Shown here: piece after piece, positions 17,419 through 25,187 of the stretch
Layout: each line of letters starts with the position of its first letter
Position numbering within the stretch: position 1 is the stretch's first letter
Source of the DNA: Terriglobus saanensis SP1PR4
Lineage (GTDB): Bacteria; Acidobacteriota; Terriglobia; Terriglobales; Acidobacteriaceae
Reading direction: 5' to 3'
DNA: 64,000 nucleotides
NCBI RefSeq assembly: GCF_000179915.2
Contig: NC_014963.1
Span: forward strand, 1,860,001-1,924,000
Translations under genes and position numbers: made by a program
The notes under the pieces: generated by a model
The model's database searches: none
The model's input: only the letters and a program-made list of their open reading frames with translations
Told to the model about the DNA's origin: nothing

Positions 17419-18924
17419 ATGTTGCAACCTCTGCAGATCGAAGATGTGTCCTTCCGCTATGCGAATGAAATCAGAGAGTTGCGGGAATTTTTGGTGAAGG
17501 CTGGTTTCGTTGTGGAGACTGCGGAGACTCTAGGCAACGTTGTCGCCCGGCTGCCGCGTGACCGAGCTTTTCGTCGCGATCTGACCTCCCATGTCTGGGT
17601 ATTGATCGATGGGGGTGATCGGCAGATCAGCTTTTCCGACCTCCTTGGTGTAGTGGCCATCGCCGCCGCTGGCACGCGCTTTGCCGCTGCGGCAGACGAA
17701 AAGGACGCTCATGACTTGTTGCGCTTCCTGATGGAAGCACGGCGCTCCCTCGATATGGCGCCGGAGAAGAGGGAGGTGGTTCCGGTTCTTCGGGATGCCG
17801 CACCCGTACCCTACCTCTCGCCGAAGCCAACTGAGCCGCTTAAAACTGTGACTGACAGAGGACAGGAGGTCTTTCGTGCGCCTATACCGCCTCTACATAC
17901 TGAAGTCGACTCCATAGAAATGCCACCTGATGGCGACGGCAAACGGAGACGTATCCTCTGGGTGGCTGTCGCTGCATGCCTGCTGATGGCTTTGTCGATC
18001 GGTCTGTGGCTGAATCGCCGTCCGGCTGCAGACGTAAGCAATACGCCAGTATCTGTGCCTCCTGCCCCAGACGGAACTGTTGGAACCAATTCGTTGCCGG
18101 AGAAAAACAGCGCTTCTTCCAGTCTAAGCAGCAGTGAAGCAGCGACCACTACTGGCATGCACTCTCCAAATGAGATGAGGAACTCGCGCCAGACGCCGAC
18201 GCCTGCACCGTATACATCGGCGCATCCCTCGGACGCTCCAACGCAAGCCACAACTGACACCACACGCGGGCCGGTTTCCACACAGGCTATGGGATCTGTC
18301 CCGACTCCGGCATGGACGGCGCGCTCTTCGGTTTCTTCCGTTACCCCGCCTCCCGCGCCTCGCGTGACAGGGATCGCGAATCACGCGCCTGTCGGTGTTT
18401 CGGCTGCCACATTGAGCAAGAATTTAGGTTCACGATCTGTTCCCACGGACTCCGCAGCGGCTGGGGATGACAGTGCTGCTGCGAACCGCCCCCACCTCTT
18501 GCGCAGGCGTCCCCTTGCGCCATCCTCGGCATTTTCAGAAGATCAACAGAATCTGGTTGCAGCGATCCGGCCAGCGGACGTGTCCGCCACATCCGGAACC
18601 AGCCATGTCGGAGATGCCAACGTGACTCCTGGAGGTACGGTCCTGCCTACCTCGTTGGGTATCATGGCAGCCAATGTTTTGTACAGTCCTGCGCCGACTT
18701 ATCCCGCGGCCGCTTCCGCCGCACATGTGCAGGGAGCAGTGACGTTGCGGGCCGATGTCGACCGGGACGGCAATGTCGCTTCAGTTCGTGTCATCAGCGG
18801 ACCTCCGTTACTGCGCGATGCGGCGCTGGACGCGGTACAGCACTGGCGTTATCGCCCGTACATGGGCTCCGGCAAACCGATGCCAATGACCGCGATGGCC
18901 ATCATGGATTTTCAGCTTCCCTAA
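17419..18924 (+). CDS. TonB-like energy transducer with long cytoplasmic N-terminal domain
   Basis: 501 residues in three parts. Residues 1-~115 look globular and cytoplasmic (LREFLVKAGFVVETAETLGN, then VWVLIDGGDRQISFSDLLGV); I do not recognise this domain. A single transmembrane helix follows at ~179-199 (ILWVAVAACLLMALSIGLWL). A ~220-residue Ser/Thr/Pro-rich linker then spans the periplasm, and ~424-501 is a TonB C-terminal domain: YSPAPTYPAAASAAHVQGAV, VTLRADVDRDGNVASVRVIS, ALDAVQHWRYRPY. Classical TonB has only a few residues before its membrane helix, so the large N-terminus is unusual. It could energise the receptors in this window, or be a regulatory or structural TonB-like protein. 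No ExbB/ExbD genes are present here. Confidence 0.85.
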   Translation: MLQPLQIEDVSFRYANEIRELREFLVKAGFVVETAETLGNVVARLPRDRAFRRDLTSHVWVLIDGGDRQISFSDLLGVVAIAAAGTRFAAAADEKDAHDLLRFLMEARRSLDMAPEKREVVPVLRDAAPVPYLSPKPTEPLKTVTDRGQEVFRAPIPPLHTEVDSIEMPPDGDGKRRRILWVAVAACLLMALSIGLWLNRRPAADVSNTPVSVPPAPDGTVGTNSLPEKNSASSSLSSSEAATTTGMHSPNEMRNSRQTPTPAPYTSAHPSDAPTQATTDTTRGPVSTQAMGSVPTPAWTARSSVSSVTPPPAPRVTGIANHAPVGVSAATLSKNLGSRSVPTDSAAAGDDSAAANRPHLLRRRPLAPSSAFSEDQQNLVAAIRPADVSATSGTSHVGDANVTPGGTVLPTSLGIMAANVLYSPAPTYPAAASAAHVQGAVTLRADVDRDGNVASVRVISGPPLLRDAALDAVQHWRYRPYMGSGKPMPMTAMAIMDFQLP

Positions 18925-19019
18925 CTGGCTGCTATCACGTGTACGCCCAACAGATAAGACAAGAAGGCCTGTAAGCGCAGTATGGCTGCATCAGCCGTAG
19001 AGCTAACGGTGACTCAGCG

Positions 19020-21503
19020 TCAAAACGTCTTCAAATACTCGATCAGCGCGCGCTTGTCCTGATCGCTGAGACCCGGTCCACGTTCGCGCAGGGCTGATTC
19101 TCGGCTCTCACCCGGCTCGACATAGTCCGTGCCAAAGTAGTGACCGCGATTGACGACAAGGTCCGGACATTTACTCAAGTGAAGTAACTGGGGAACCTGT
19201 TTACGGAAGACGGCGCTGGCTTGTTCGTCGGTCGCGTTAGGGCCTAGCTTTTTGAGATCGTGATCGAGATCAAAGACGAGCTTGGCCACGTCCTTCTGGT
19301 GGGTTGCGGCCTTCGCTGGGTCCGAATCATCCGGCAGGGGATTCAGGTTGACGAGCAGTCCCACCGGCGTGCCGGTTGGTATGGGGCCAAGCTGAATTCC
19401 GCCCTCTCCAAAGATCCAGGGTGCAAGTGCCTGCCCCAAACTGTAGAAGGGCAGGAGAAAGCCAGGCAAGTAGCCTAATGGAACGTGGAGGTGGCTTTGC
19501 ACGGTGGTGCGGTCGATGGTTCCTGGCACCTTGGTCCCGAGCTTGCTGTCATGATCCCGTTTCTCGGGCCAGAGCATCTGTTCGATCGACGCGTTGAAGG
19601 ACCGCATTCTTCCGTCGACAGATGGATCTACGTCGAATGGGCCGACAGAATTGTTCTGGAGAAAAGGAGCCGTAGACCAGACGCTTACCAGGGACGCCGG
19701 GCGTGTGTAGCCACGTCCACCTGCGGGCATGTTGTATTGGTTCGGCTCTCCTGTAATCGGGTCGTACCAGGTGATCGTGCCAACGGAGGGCAGATCTTTA
19801 TAGCTCTGCGAGGAGAAGTTATCCCAGATGTTGCCACTCAGTGCGTTGGTAGCAAGCGGACTGCAGGCGTTGGTGTGGAGCAGCGTGACGGGGACGCGTA
19901 GTTCGGAGGACAGGTAGTTATCTTTCAGGAAATCGTCTGCGAGCACCATCTGGCGCATCTGGTCTTTGTACTCGGCGGTCTTGGTCCACTCCCAATACCG
20001 GTTCCAGCAGTTCATGTAGTCCTTGCCAGCGCATCCATTGGGATCCATTCCCGGAGCAGGTTGAGGCTGCTTGCTGGAGTGGCAGCGGCCGCAGTTTTCC
20101 GCAAAGACGATCTTGCCCTGTTTCAAAGTAGCGCCGTTGGCTTGGAGATACTTGTCGCCCGCATGGTCGTGCACATCTTTTAGAAGGTGAGCGTCGGTAG
20201 CCTTCAGAAAGAATGCAGCCGTGGCAAAGGTCTGGTTCTCAGTGGCGGCAAAATAGGAGGAGTTTTCTCGCGCAACTTTGACGTCGATGGGGGTGATTGC
20301 CTTGCCACCGACCAACGCATTGAAGTGTAGCAACCACTCTTCGCTGAAGACGCCGATATTGAGATACACGCGGTTGAGAGCGCCCATCACTCCAACCGAG
20401 TCTGAACCGTCTTTCAATACCCTGGGAGTCATGACGATGTCCGGCGCTTTGTAGTATTGGCTCAGCGGCCCGGTGGATACATAGTCGTTCAACTGGCGGT
20501 TGCCCTGATTTGCGGGAGACAGCGTCTCTTTACCCCAGCGCTTCGCTTCTTCCAAGCGCTGTCTGAGCAGGTAGACCGCATTCATCGTGCGTGGATTGTT
20601 GATGCTGTCAGTGGAGACGAGAGAGGTATCGAGCGTACCGGGACGCGAGGTGTGGAAAAGTTGATAGATGAAGTTCTTATCGTCGGCGCTCCAGTCAAAG
20701 ATGCGATCGATCCAGAAGTATTGCGCTCCAACATTCGAGCTGAGGTTTTCGAACTTGGGATGATTGCGATCCGCGGGAGGGTTCACCGGATTTGGACCTA
20801 CATGGCAAAACCCGCAGGACATGCCAACGCGGTATGGCTTGATAAGATCTTTCGACTCGTAATAAGTCGGGTCGGTGTAATACCGCACCGGGTCCCACTT
20901 CTTCGCGGCCTTTTCATCGAAGGCGGGGTTAGGGAAGAGGCGCAAACCCATGATGCCTGTCGCGTAGCCATAGAAGGATCCTGCCGCAATATTTTTACCG
21001 CGAGCGCCGTACTTCACGCCTGGAAATTGGCTTTCGTCTTCAAAGGGATCTTTGGGGCAGTCAGCCCGCCGCTTGTCGAGCCACAGGCCGTATCGGTCGG
21101 GATCGGGCCCCGTGGGTTTATCGAAGCAAGGTTCGTTGACGAGTCCCAGGTAGTCCCAGCGATTATCGCGGCTCGCCTTGAGGCCCGGATAAGACGAGAT
21201 TGTTTTCAGGAAGTCGAGCGCTCCGATACTCTTCACCGAGAGCACATCCCAGAGGCGGTCATCGCCTGCTGTCCACACGATCCAAGTGTTGCGCCCCTGC
21301 CTCTCCTGCGATGTGAGCGTTATTCCTCCATCCATATCGTGGAAATAATCGCTATCGGAAGCCTTGAAGTCTGTGGCCTTGACTCCCGCTAGGAGGGCCT
21401 CATCCTTGACATGTCCGCTGATGGGACGTTCGAGGTACTTGATGAGGAGAACTGCCGAAACGATCACAACCAAAACTACAAGTAACGCGAGAAACTTCTT
21501 CAT
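19020..21503 (-). CDS. Large di-haem cytochrome c protein, membrane-anchored
   Basis: 827 residues. An N-terminal helix (~4-22) anchors or exports it. Two haem c sites are present: CGFCH at ~230 in GMSCGFCHVGPNP, and CGRCH at ~480 in VFAENCGRCHSSKQP. The C-terminal part has VSVWSTAPFLQNNSVGPF, a form of the 'APYLHNGSV' motif found in di-haem cytochrome c oxidoreductases. About 830 residues is much longer than a plain electron-transfer cytochrome, so a catalytic role is possible. A distant likeness to the RoxA/MauG group is only a guess from having two widely spaced haems. ATG at 21503 has AGGAG seven bases upstream. It is the last gene of the GMC/catalase-like/cytochrome cluster. Confidence 0.85.
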   Translation of the reverse strand: MKKFLALLVVLVVIVSAVLLIKYLERPISGHVKDEALLAGVKATDFKASDSDYFHDMDGGITLTSQERQGRNTWIVWTAGDDRLWDVLSVKSIGALDFLKTISSYPGLKASRDNRWDYLGLVNEPCFDKPTGPDPDRYGLWLDKRRADCPKDPFEDESQFPGVKYGARGKNIAAGSFYGYATGIMGLRLFPNPAFDEKAAKKWDPVRYYTDPTYYESKDLIKPYRVGMSCGFCHVGPNPVNPPADRNHPKFENLSSNVGAQYFWIDRIFDWSADDKNFIYQLFHTSRPGTLDTSLVSTDSINNPRTMNAVYLLRQRLEEAKRWGKETLSPANQGNRQLNDYVSTGPLSQYYKAPDIVMTPRVLKDGSDSVGVMGALNRVYLNIGVFSEEWLLHFNALVGGKAITPIDVKVARENSSYFAATENQTFATAAFFLKATDAHLLKDVHDHAGDKYLQANGATLKQGKIVFAENCGRCHSSKQPQPAPGMDPNGCAGKDYMNCWNRYWEWTKTAEYKDQMRQMVLADDFLKDNYLSSELRVPVTLLHTNACSPLATNALSGNIWDNFSSQSYKDLPSVGTITWYDPITGEPNQYNMPAGGRGYTRPASLVSVWSTAPFLQNNSVGPFDVDPSVDGRMRSFNASIEQMLWPEKRDHDSKLGTKVPGTIDRTTVQSHLHVPLGYLPGFLLPFYSLGQALAPWIFGEGGIQLGPIPTGTPVGLLVNLNPLPDDSDPAKAATHQKDVAKLVFDLDHDLKKLGPNATDEQASAVFRKQVPQLLHLSKCPDLVVNRGHYFGTDYVEPGESRESALRERGPGLSDQDKRALIEYLKTF

Positions 21504-21605
21504 CGCATTTCTCCTCATGTCTCTTTCCACTTCATGGGCAGAACGGAACTACCAGATTGAGTGAACTGCAATGACATCGATTTGCACCGACACTTATGTG
21601 TGGCC

Positions 21606-22049
21606 CTAAGCCGTTACAGGAAATTCAAGACAGAAATCAATCAACCGTTTCTTCGACCAATAGACCTTGCCGAGATAGAGTCCTGGTTGGATTAGACGGA
21701 TCTCATCTCGGATCCATTTCGCTACGATGGAGGTCTTGGAGTAATCCAGCACAATGCACTCCTTACCATCGAGCCAACTATCGCCTTTGTAGACCTCGGC
21801 AATGATTGCATTCAGCCCAAAGTGCAGCAGGCGGTTGGAGAGAACACCATGTTCGGCATCGAACGTCTTCCCCTCCCATGCGAAGAAGCTCACGAACTCT
21901 GCGATCTCCGGGCTAAAGGTTGTTCCAGGAGCGACGATCGCAGTCCCCTTTGCTTGTCCATTCGGGATGGGGCCAGCAACGTTGGCCGTGAATAGATTGT
22001 CCAAATCCTGCTGGCTCATTTTGAGTAACTGCTCGACGTTGTATGCCAT
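21606..22049 (-). CDS. 147-residue protein of unknown function in redox cluster
   Basis: Small soluble protein with no signal peptide or membrane helix. Visible elements are GPIPNGQAKGTAIVAPGT near 27-44, FFAWEGKTFD, GVLSNRLLHFGLNAI, DSWLDGKECIVLDYSKTS and WIRDEIRLIQPGLYLGKVYW. The spacing of the W/F-x-GK segment, the DGK-x-x-VLDY segment and the final GLYLG strand suggests a small beta-barrel resembling lipocalin-like or DUF4334-type folds, but that is inference. ATG at 22049 has AAGGAG five bases upstream. It lies between the GMC and di-haem cytochrome genes. From memory similar proteins accompany GMC oxidoreductases in other bacteria; I could not verify this. Confidence 0.8.
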   Translation of the reverse strand: MAYNVEQLLKMSQQDLDNLFTANVAGPIPNGQAKGTAIVAPGTTFSPEIAEFVSFFAWEGKTFDAEHGVLSNRLLHFGLNAIIAEVYKGDSWLDGKECIVLDYSKTSIVAKWIRDEIRLIQPGLYLGKVYWSKKRLIDFCLEFPVTA

Positions 22050-22217
22050 GCTAGCTCCTTATCGATTGACCTACCTTCCTTGCACGCGTCGGTCAAGCGC
22101 GTCCCCGCGTATTACTGCTAGGAAAGGCTGCTTCCTCCCGTGGCGGGATGTCTAATACTCTAAACACATGTTCGTCGAATCTATTCCCTAGACCACCAAT
22201 CACTTATTGGAACTCAA

Positions 22218-22412
22218 TCAAGGGCGATATGACTTATACGAAGTTGCTACTTGGATAGAAAATTCTTTTTTACTTATTCCCAATCTGGGAACGAACCTCG
22301 GAGAGATAACACTAGAAGTTATGCTGATTGCATCTGCATACGTTCGTACCTGACCTGGATGGGCACACTGAGCGCAGGCCCGTTTGAGTAATTGTTCGGC
22401 ATCGTATGGCAT
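22218..22412 (-). pseudogene. Short ORF with a vestigial copy of the 147-residue protein's start
   Basis: A 64-residue frame begins with a strong ribosome site (AAAAGGAG) and MPYDAEQLLK, clearly related to MAYNVEQLLK at the start of the neighbouring gene; the nucleotide match extends over about 30 bases. After that the similarity stops and the sequence (RACAQCAHPGQVRTYADAIS onward) has no recognisable domain. The simplest reading is a decayed duplicate keeping only its translation start, but a short functional peptide cannot be excluded. It lies 82 bases downstream of the GMC gene on the same strand. Confidence 0.45.
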
Positions 22413-22494
22413 AGAAGCTCCTTTTAAAAGGAAAGGGCCCATTGCTGCTTTACGGCGCGATCAATGTAACACAGGGATGGAATTGTTGACTCTG

Positions 22495-24411
22495 TTAATC
22501 TTCAGGAAAGGAATTGCTTTGCTGTGGTGAGTTTGCACGCTCTGCCAGGATGACTCCAGCGGCCTTTTCTCCGAGCATGTACGTCGCGCACGCGATGAAA
22601 AATCCAGGGATACGTGGGAAGGCAGAGGCGTCGACGACGCGCAAACCCTGGGTCTTATGCACGCGAAAGTTGCTGTCCAGTACGCCGTTCTGCTCGATGG
22701 GCCCAATCGAACAGGTGCATGAGGCGTGATGTCCCCAGCAGTTGGAGCGGATGTACTGCTTCAGGTCATCGTCTGATTCGAGGTGCTCGCCTGGCAACTC
22801 TTCCGCTTCGATCATGCCATCCTCTTTCAGCTTCGTGCTGAGTCGGCGAACGAAACGAATGCCATCGACTACAGCGGTAAGGTCTTCATCTCCGCCGTCC
22901 TGAAAGTAATTGAAGTTGATGAGAGGCGTGTCTTGAGGATCGTCTGACCGCAGCGTGATCTCACCGGCCCGATTGCGCGTGTGTGCCTTCAGCACCACCC
23001 AGGTCAGGTAATTTAGTTTCTCCGCAAAGACGCGTGAATACGAAGGAAAGTACCCCGAAAAGCGAGCGAGAAGGGACATGCAGAAGAGGTCCGGCACCTC
23101 GTCGGCGACGGGAGAACGACGGAAGAGTGTGAGCACGGAGCCGTTTGTCGAATAGATCCCTCCACGATCCCTCTTCCATCTGCGGAACTGCCGATCGTCA
23201 GAGGTAAAGCGGGCTCCTTTGTAAGCGCTCCATGCTTTGAACTTCATCCGGTTGACGACGCTGATCTCGTAGCGGTCCTGCAGGTTTTTGCCGACACCAG
23301 GAAGGTCGACGCGTACCGCTATGCCGTGTTGGTTAAGTGTCTCGCGCGCACCTATGCCGGAGAGCATCAAAAGCTGCGGCGTGTTAAACGCTCCTCCAGC
23401 CAGGATCACCTCACGTGAAGCGTAGATCGATTTCTTCTCTCCCGGTTCGCGATTGGGGTTTGTATGTGCGCGATAGAGGCGATCGCCTTGAAGATACTCC
23501 ACCCCGATCGCGCGATTGGCCTGATCGAAGAGGACTCGAGTCGCCAGCGCGTTCATCACGATTTTCAGATTTTTTGGAAAGCGGTTTGCCACATCCAAAA
23601 CTCGCTCTCGAGAACTCGTGCGTGCATGATCCTGCGTTGTAAGCGGAAGATAGCGGATGCCTGTCGACCGGTCCCGGACCAGACGCCAGTCATTCGGATC
23701 GAGACCGCTTTCGAGGAACCACTTGATCCGATTGAATTGTCTGCCGTCTTCTTTGAAGGCTTCCAGGCCAGCATCAATCACCGCTCGCGCAAGGGCTCTG
23801 TTGAAGAGGAGAGAAATTGGCAGGGCGCGTTCGGTAGAAAGCCAGCCGCGCCAACCGTGACGCGTCGGATTCAAACCGAGCTTCGCTAGCCATCGGTAGA
23901 CGGGACGGTGTTCGCAACGCTCCATACGTTCGAAGCACAGACGCATCTTGTCCGGACGCCAGCTCTCATCCCCGGTCAACTCCGCGATGTAATCCCAGTC
24001 TTCATTCTGCGGATAAACAAAGATCATCGCGTTATGAGCGGTGCAGCCACCCAGCGTTCCGGCACGAGGATAGAGAACACCGCCAAGTTCCGGGCGATAC
24101 GAGGGATCAAGCTGCTGATCTGCTTCTTTGCCATAGTGCCTTACAAAAAAGTCCCACTTCACTGCGGAGTTTTCAGAGGCCGAACCATGGAATGCAGGAA
24201 CTTCGTAGTCGGCTGGAAGGGTGTTCTCGTTGGGGCTTAAGGCATTGCTTCCAGTAAGTTGGGTTGGGTCTCCCCCGGCTTCCAGCAGAATGACTTTGCA
24301 GCCTTCTTCCGCCAGCCGCGCAGCGACCGTGCCGCCGCCCGCGCCCGATCCCACGACGATGTACTCCCAATCTGTATCAGTTTCGTTTGTAACAGGGTCT
24401 GTTGCCGTCAT
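22495..24411 (-). CDS. GMC-family FAD-dependent oxidoreductase
   Basis: 638-residue flavoprotein of the glucose-methanol-choline family, which oxidises alcohols or sugars with FAD. The dinucleotide-binding motif is at 21-26 (VVGSGAGGGTVAARLAEEG) with the acidic end of strand 2 in LLEAGG. Other GMC hallmarks are the GTLGGCTAHNAM signature 1 equivalent, AGGAFNTPQLLMLSGIG (signature 2), and at the C-terminus CWGHHASCTCSIGP with the catalytic His pair at 561-562, then VVDASAFPRIPG. There is no signal peptide, although its likely electron acceptors, the adjacent cytochromes c, are periplasmic. A cytoplasmic role, or export with a partner, remains open. It starts 13 bases after the mono-haem cytochrome gene. 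Confidence 0.93.
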   Translation of the reverse strand: MTATDPVTNETDTDWEYIVVGSGAGGGTVAARLAEEGCKVILLEAGGDPTQLTGSNALSPNENTLPADYEVPAFHGSASENSAVKWDFFVRHYGKEADQQLDPSYRPELGGVLYPRAGTLGGCTAHNAMIFVYPQNEDWDYIAELTGDESWRPDKMRLCFERMERCEHRPVYRWLAKLGLNPTRHGWRGWLSTERALPISLLFNRALARAVIDAGLEAFKEDGRQFNRIKWFLESGLDPNDWRLVRDRSTGIRYLPLTTQDHARTSSRERVLDVANRFPKNLKIVMNALATRVLFDQANRAIGVEYLQGDRLYRAHTNPNREPGEKKSIYASREVILAGGAFNTPQLLMLSGIGARETLNQHGIAVRVDLPGVGKNLQDRYEISVVNRMKFKAWSAYKGARFTSDDRQFRRWKRDRGGIYSTNGSVLTLFRRSPVADEVPDLFCMSLLARFSGYFPSYSRVFAEKLNYLTWVVLKAHTRNRAGEITLRSDDPQDTPLINFNYFQDGGDEDLTAVVDGIRFVRRLSTKLKEDGMIEAEELPGEHLESDDDLKQYIRSNCWGHHASCTCSIGPIEQNGVLDSNFRVHKTQGLRVVDASAFPRIPGFFIACATYMLGEKAAGVILAERANSPQQSNSFPED

Positions 24412-24424
24412 ACCAGAGTTCGCA

Positions 24425-25168
24425 TTATCGGAGAGTTTTGAGGTACATATCGAGTTGGTCTTTCTCCTGCCCTTTCAGGCCTGTTTCAAGATCTTGCAGG
24501 TGTTTCCGAAAGATCGTTCCGGAACGTGGATTTTGACTATGTTGCCACAGCGCTGAATCGACGATCACGATGTCCGACTGCAGGAAGCGTTCCCGAGTCT
24601 TTGGGATCAATATATATCGATAGATCAGCTTATCCGCGACGGATAATTTAGTAGCCATGGAAATCTCATCCAAAAGATTGTCAGCATTGAAGCGCGGATC
24701 CTGCGCGCACTGCTTATAGAAAGCCAGAAGCCTCTGGACCTCAGCCGTATGGCCTGGTCCCGCGGCGAAGACCGTCGGGGCGGCATCCGGCCCGTTGGAG
24801 GTGGAGTATGCATGACAGAGCGCGCAGTTGCCAGCTACACGAACATAACCGACTGTCCGCTTGGAAAAGCCCACGGGCATTTCCAGGGTCTCCTCCCACG
24901 AAAAACCGAGAGAGGCATATCCTCCGGGACCAGGTAGATATTCCGGAAAGATGCGGGGAAGGGTGAGCCAGATCCAGTAAGGGATGCCTGCGGATTTTTC
25001 TGCATCCACAGATCCATAGAGAAAGCTGTTTCTTGCATTGGCATTGATCCATGCGGGCTGGGCTGCCACGCGAAACATTTTGTACCAGATCCCAAGCCCG
25101 GCGAGGATGCCTGTCAAGAGAAGAAGCCCGACGATCAGAAGATATTTTTTACTGTGAGTCACTGTCAT
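24425..25168 (-). CDS. Mono-haem cytochrome c, membrane-anchored
   Basis: 247 residues: N-terminal helix at ~8-28 (YLLIVGLLLLTGILAGLGIW), then a periplasmic domain with one CxxCH at 115-119 (GNCALCH). The segment from FLYGSVDAEKSAGIPYWIWL to EMPVGFSKRTVGYVRVAGNC aligns well with the first half of the cytochrome part of the upstream fusion protein (FKYGSTGGERTMGIPYWFWV and PVGVSRRNVRGIDVVYLNC), so the two are paralogues. It lacks the second haem and the APYLHNGSV segment. ATG at 25168 has GGAGA seven bases upstream. It begins 19 bases after the upstream stop and probably passes electrons between the GMC enzyme and the larger cytochrome (inference). Confidence 0.82.
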   Translation of the reverse strand: MTVTHSKKYLLIVGLLLLTGILAGLGIWYKMFRVAAQPAWINANARNSFLYGSVDAEKSAGIPYWIWLTLPRIFPEYLPGPGGYASLGFSWEETLEMPVGFSKRTVGYVRVAGNCALCHAYSTSNGPDAAPTVFAAGPGHTAEVQRLLAFYKQCAQDPRFNADNLLDEISMATKLSVADKLIYRYILIPKTRERFLQSDIVIVDSALWQHSQNPRSGTIFRKHLQDLETGLKGQEKDQLDMYLKTLR

Positions 25169-25187
25169 CGCCGGTCTCCGTATGGAT

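Noticed and set aside
19020-21503. Assignment as rubber oxygenase RoxA
   Set aside because: Two haem c sites and large size are shared, but I cannot see RoxA-specific residues, and the gene context fits a GMC-linked cytochrome better.
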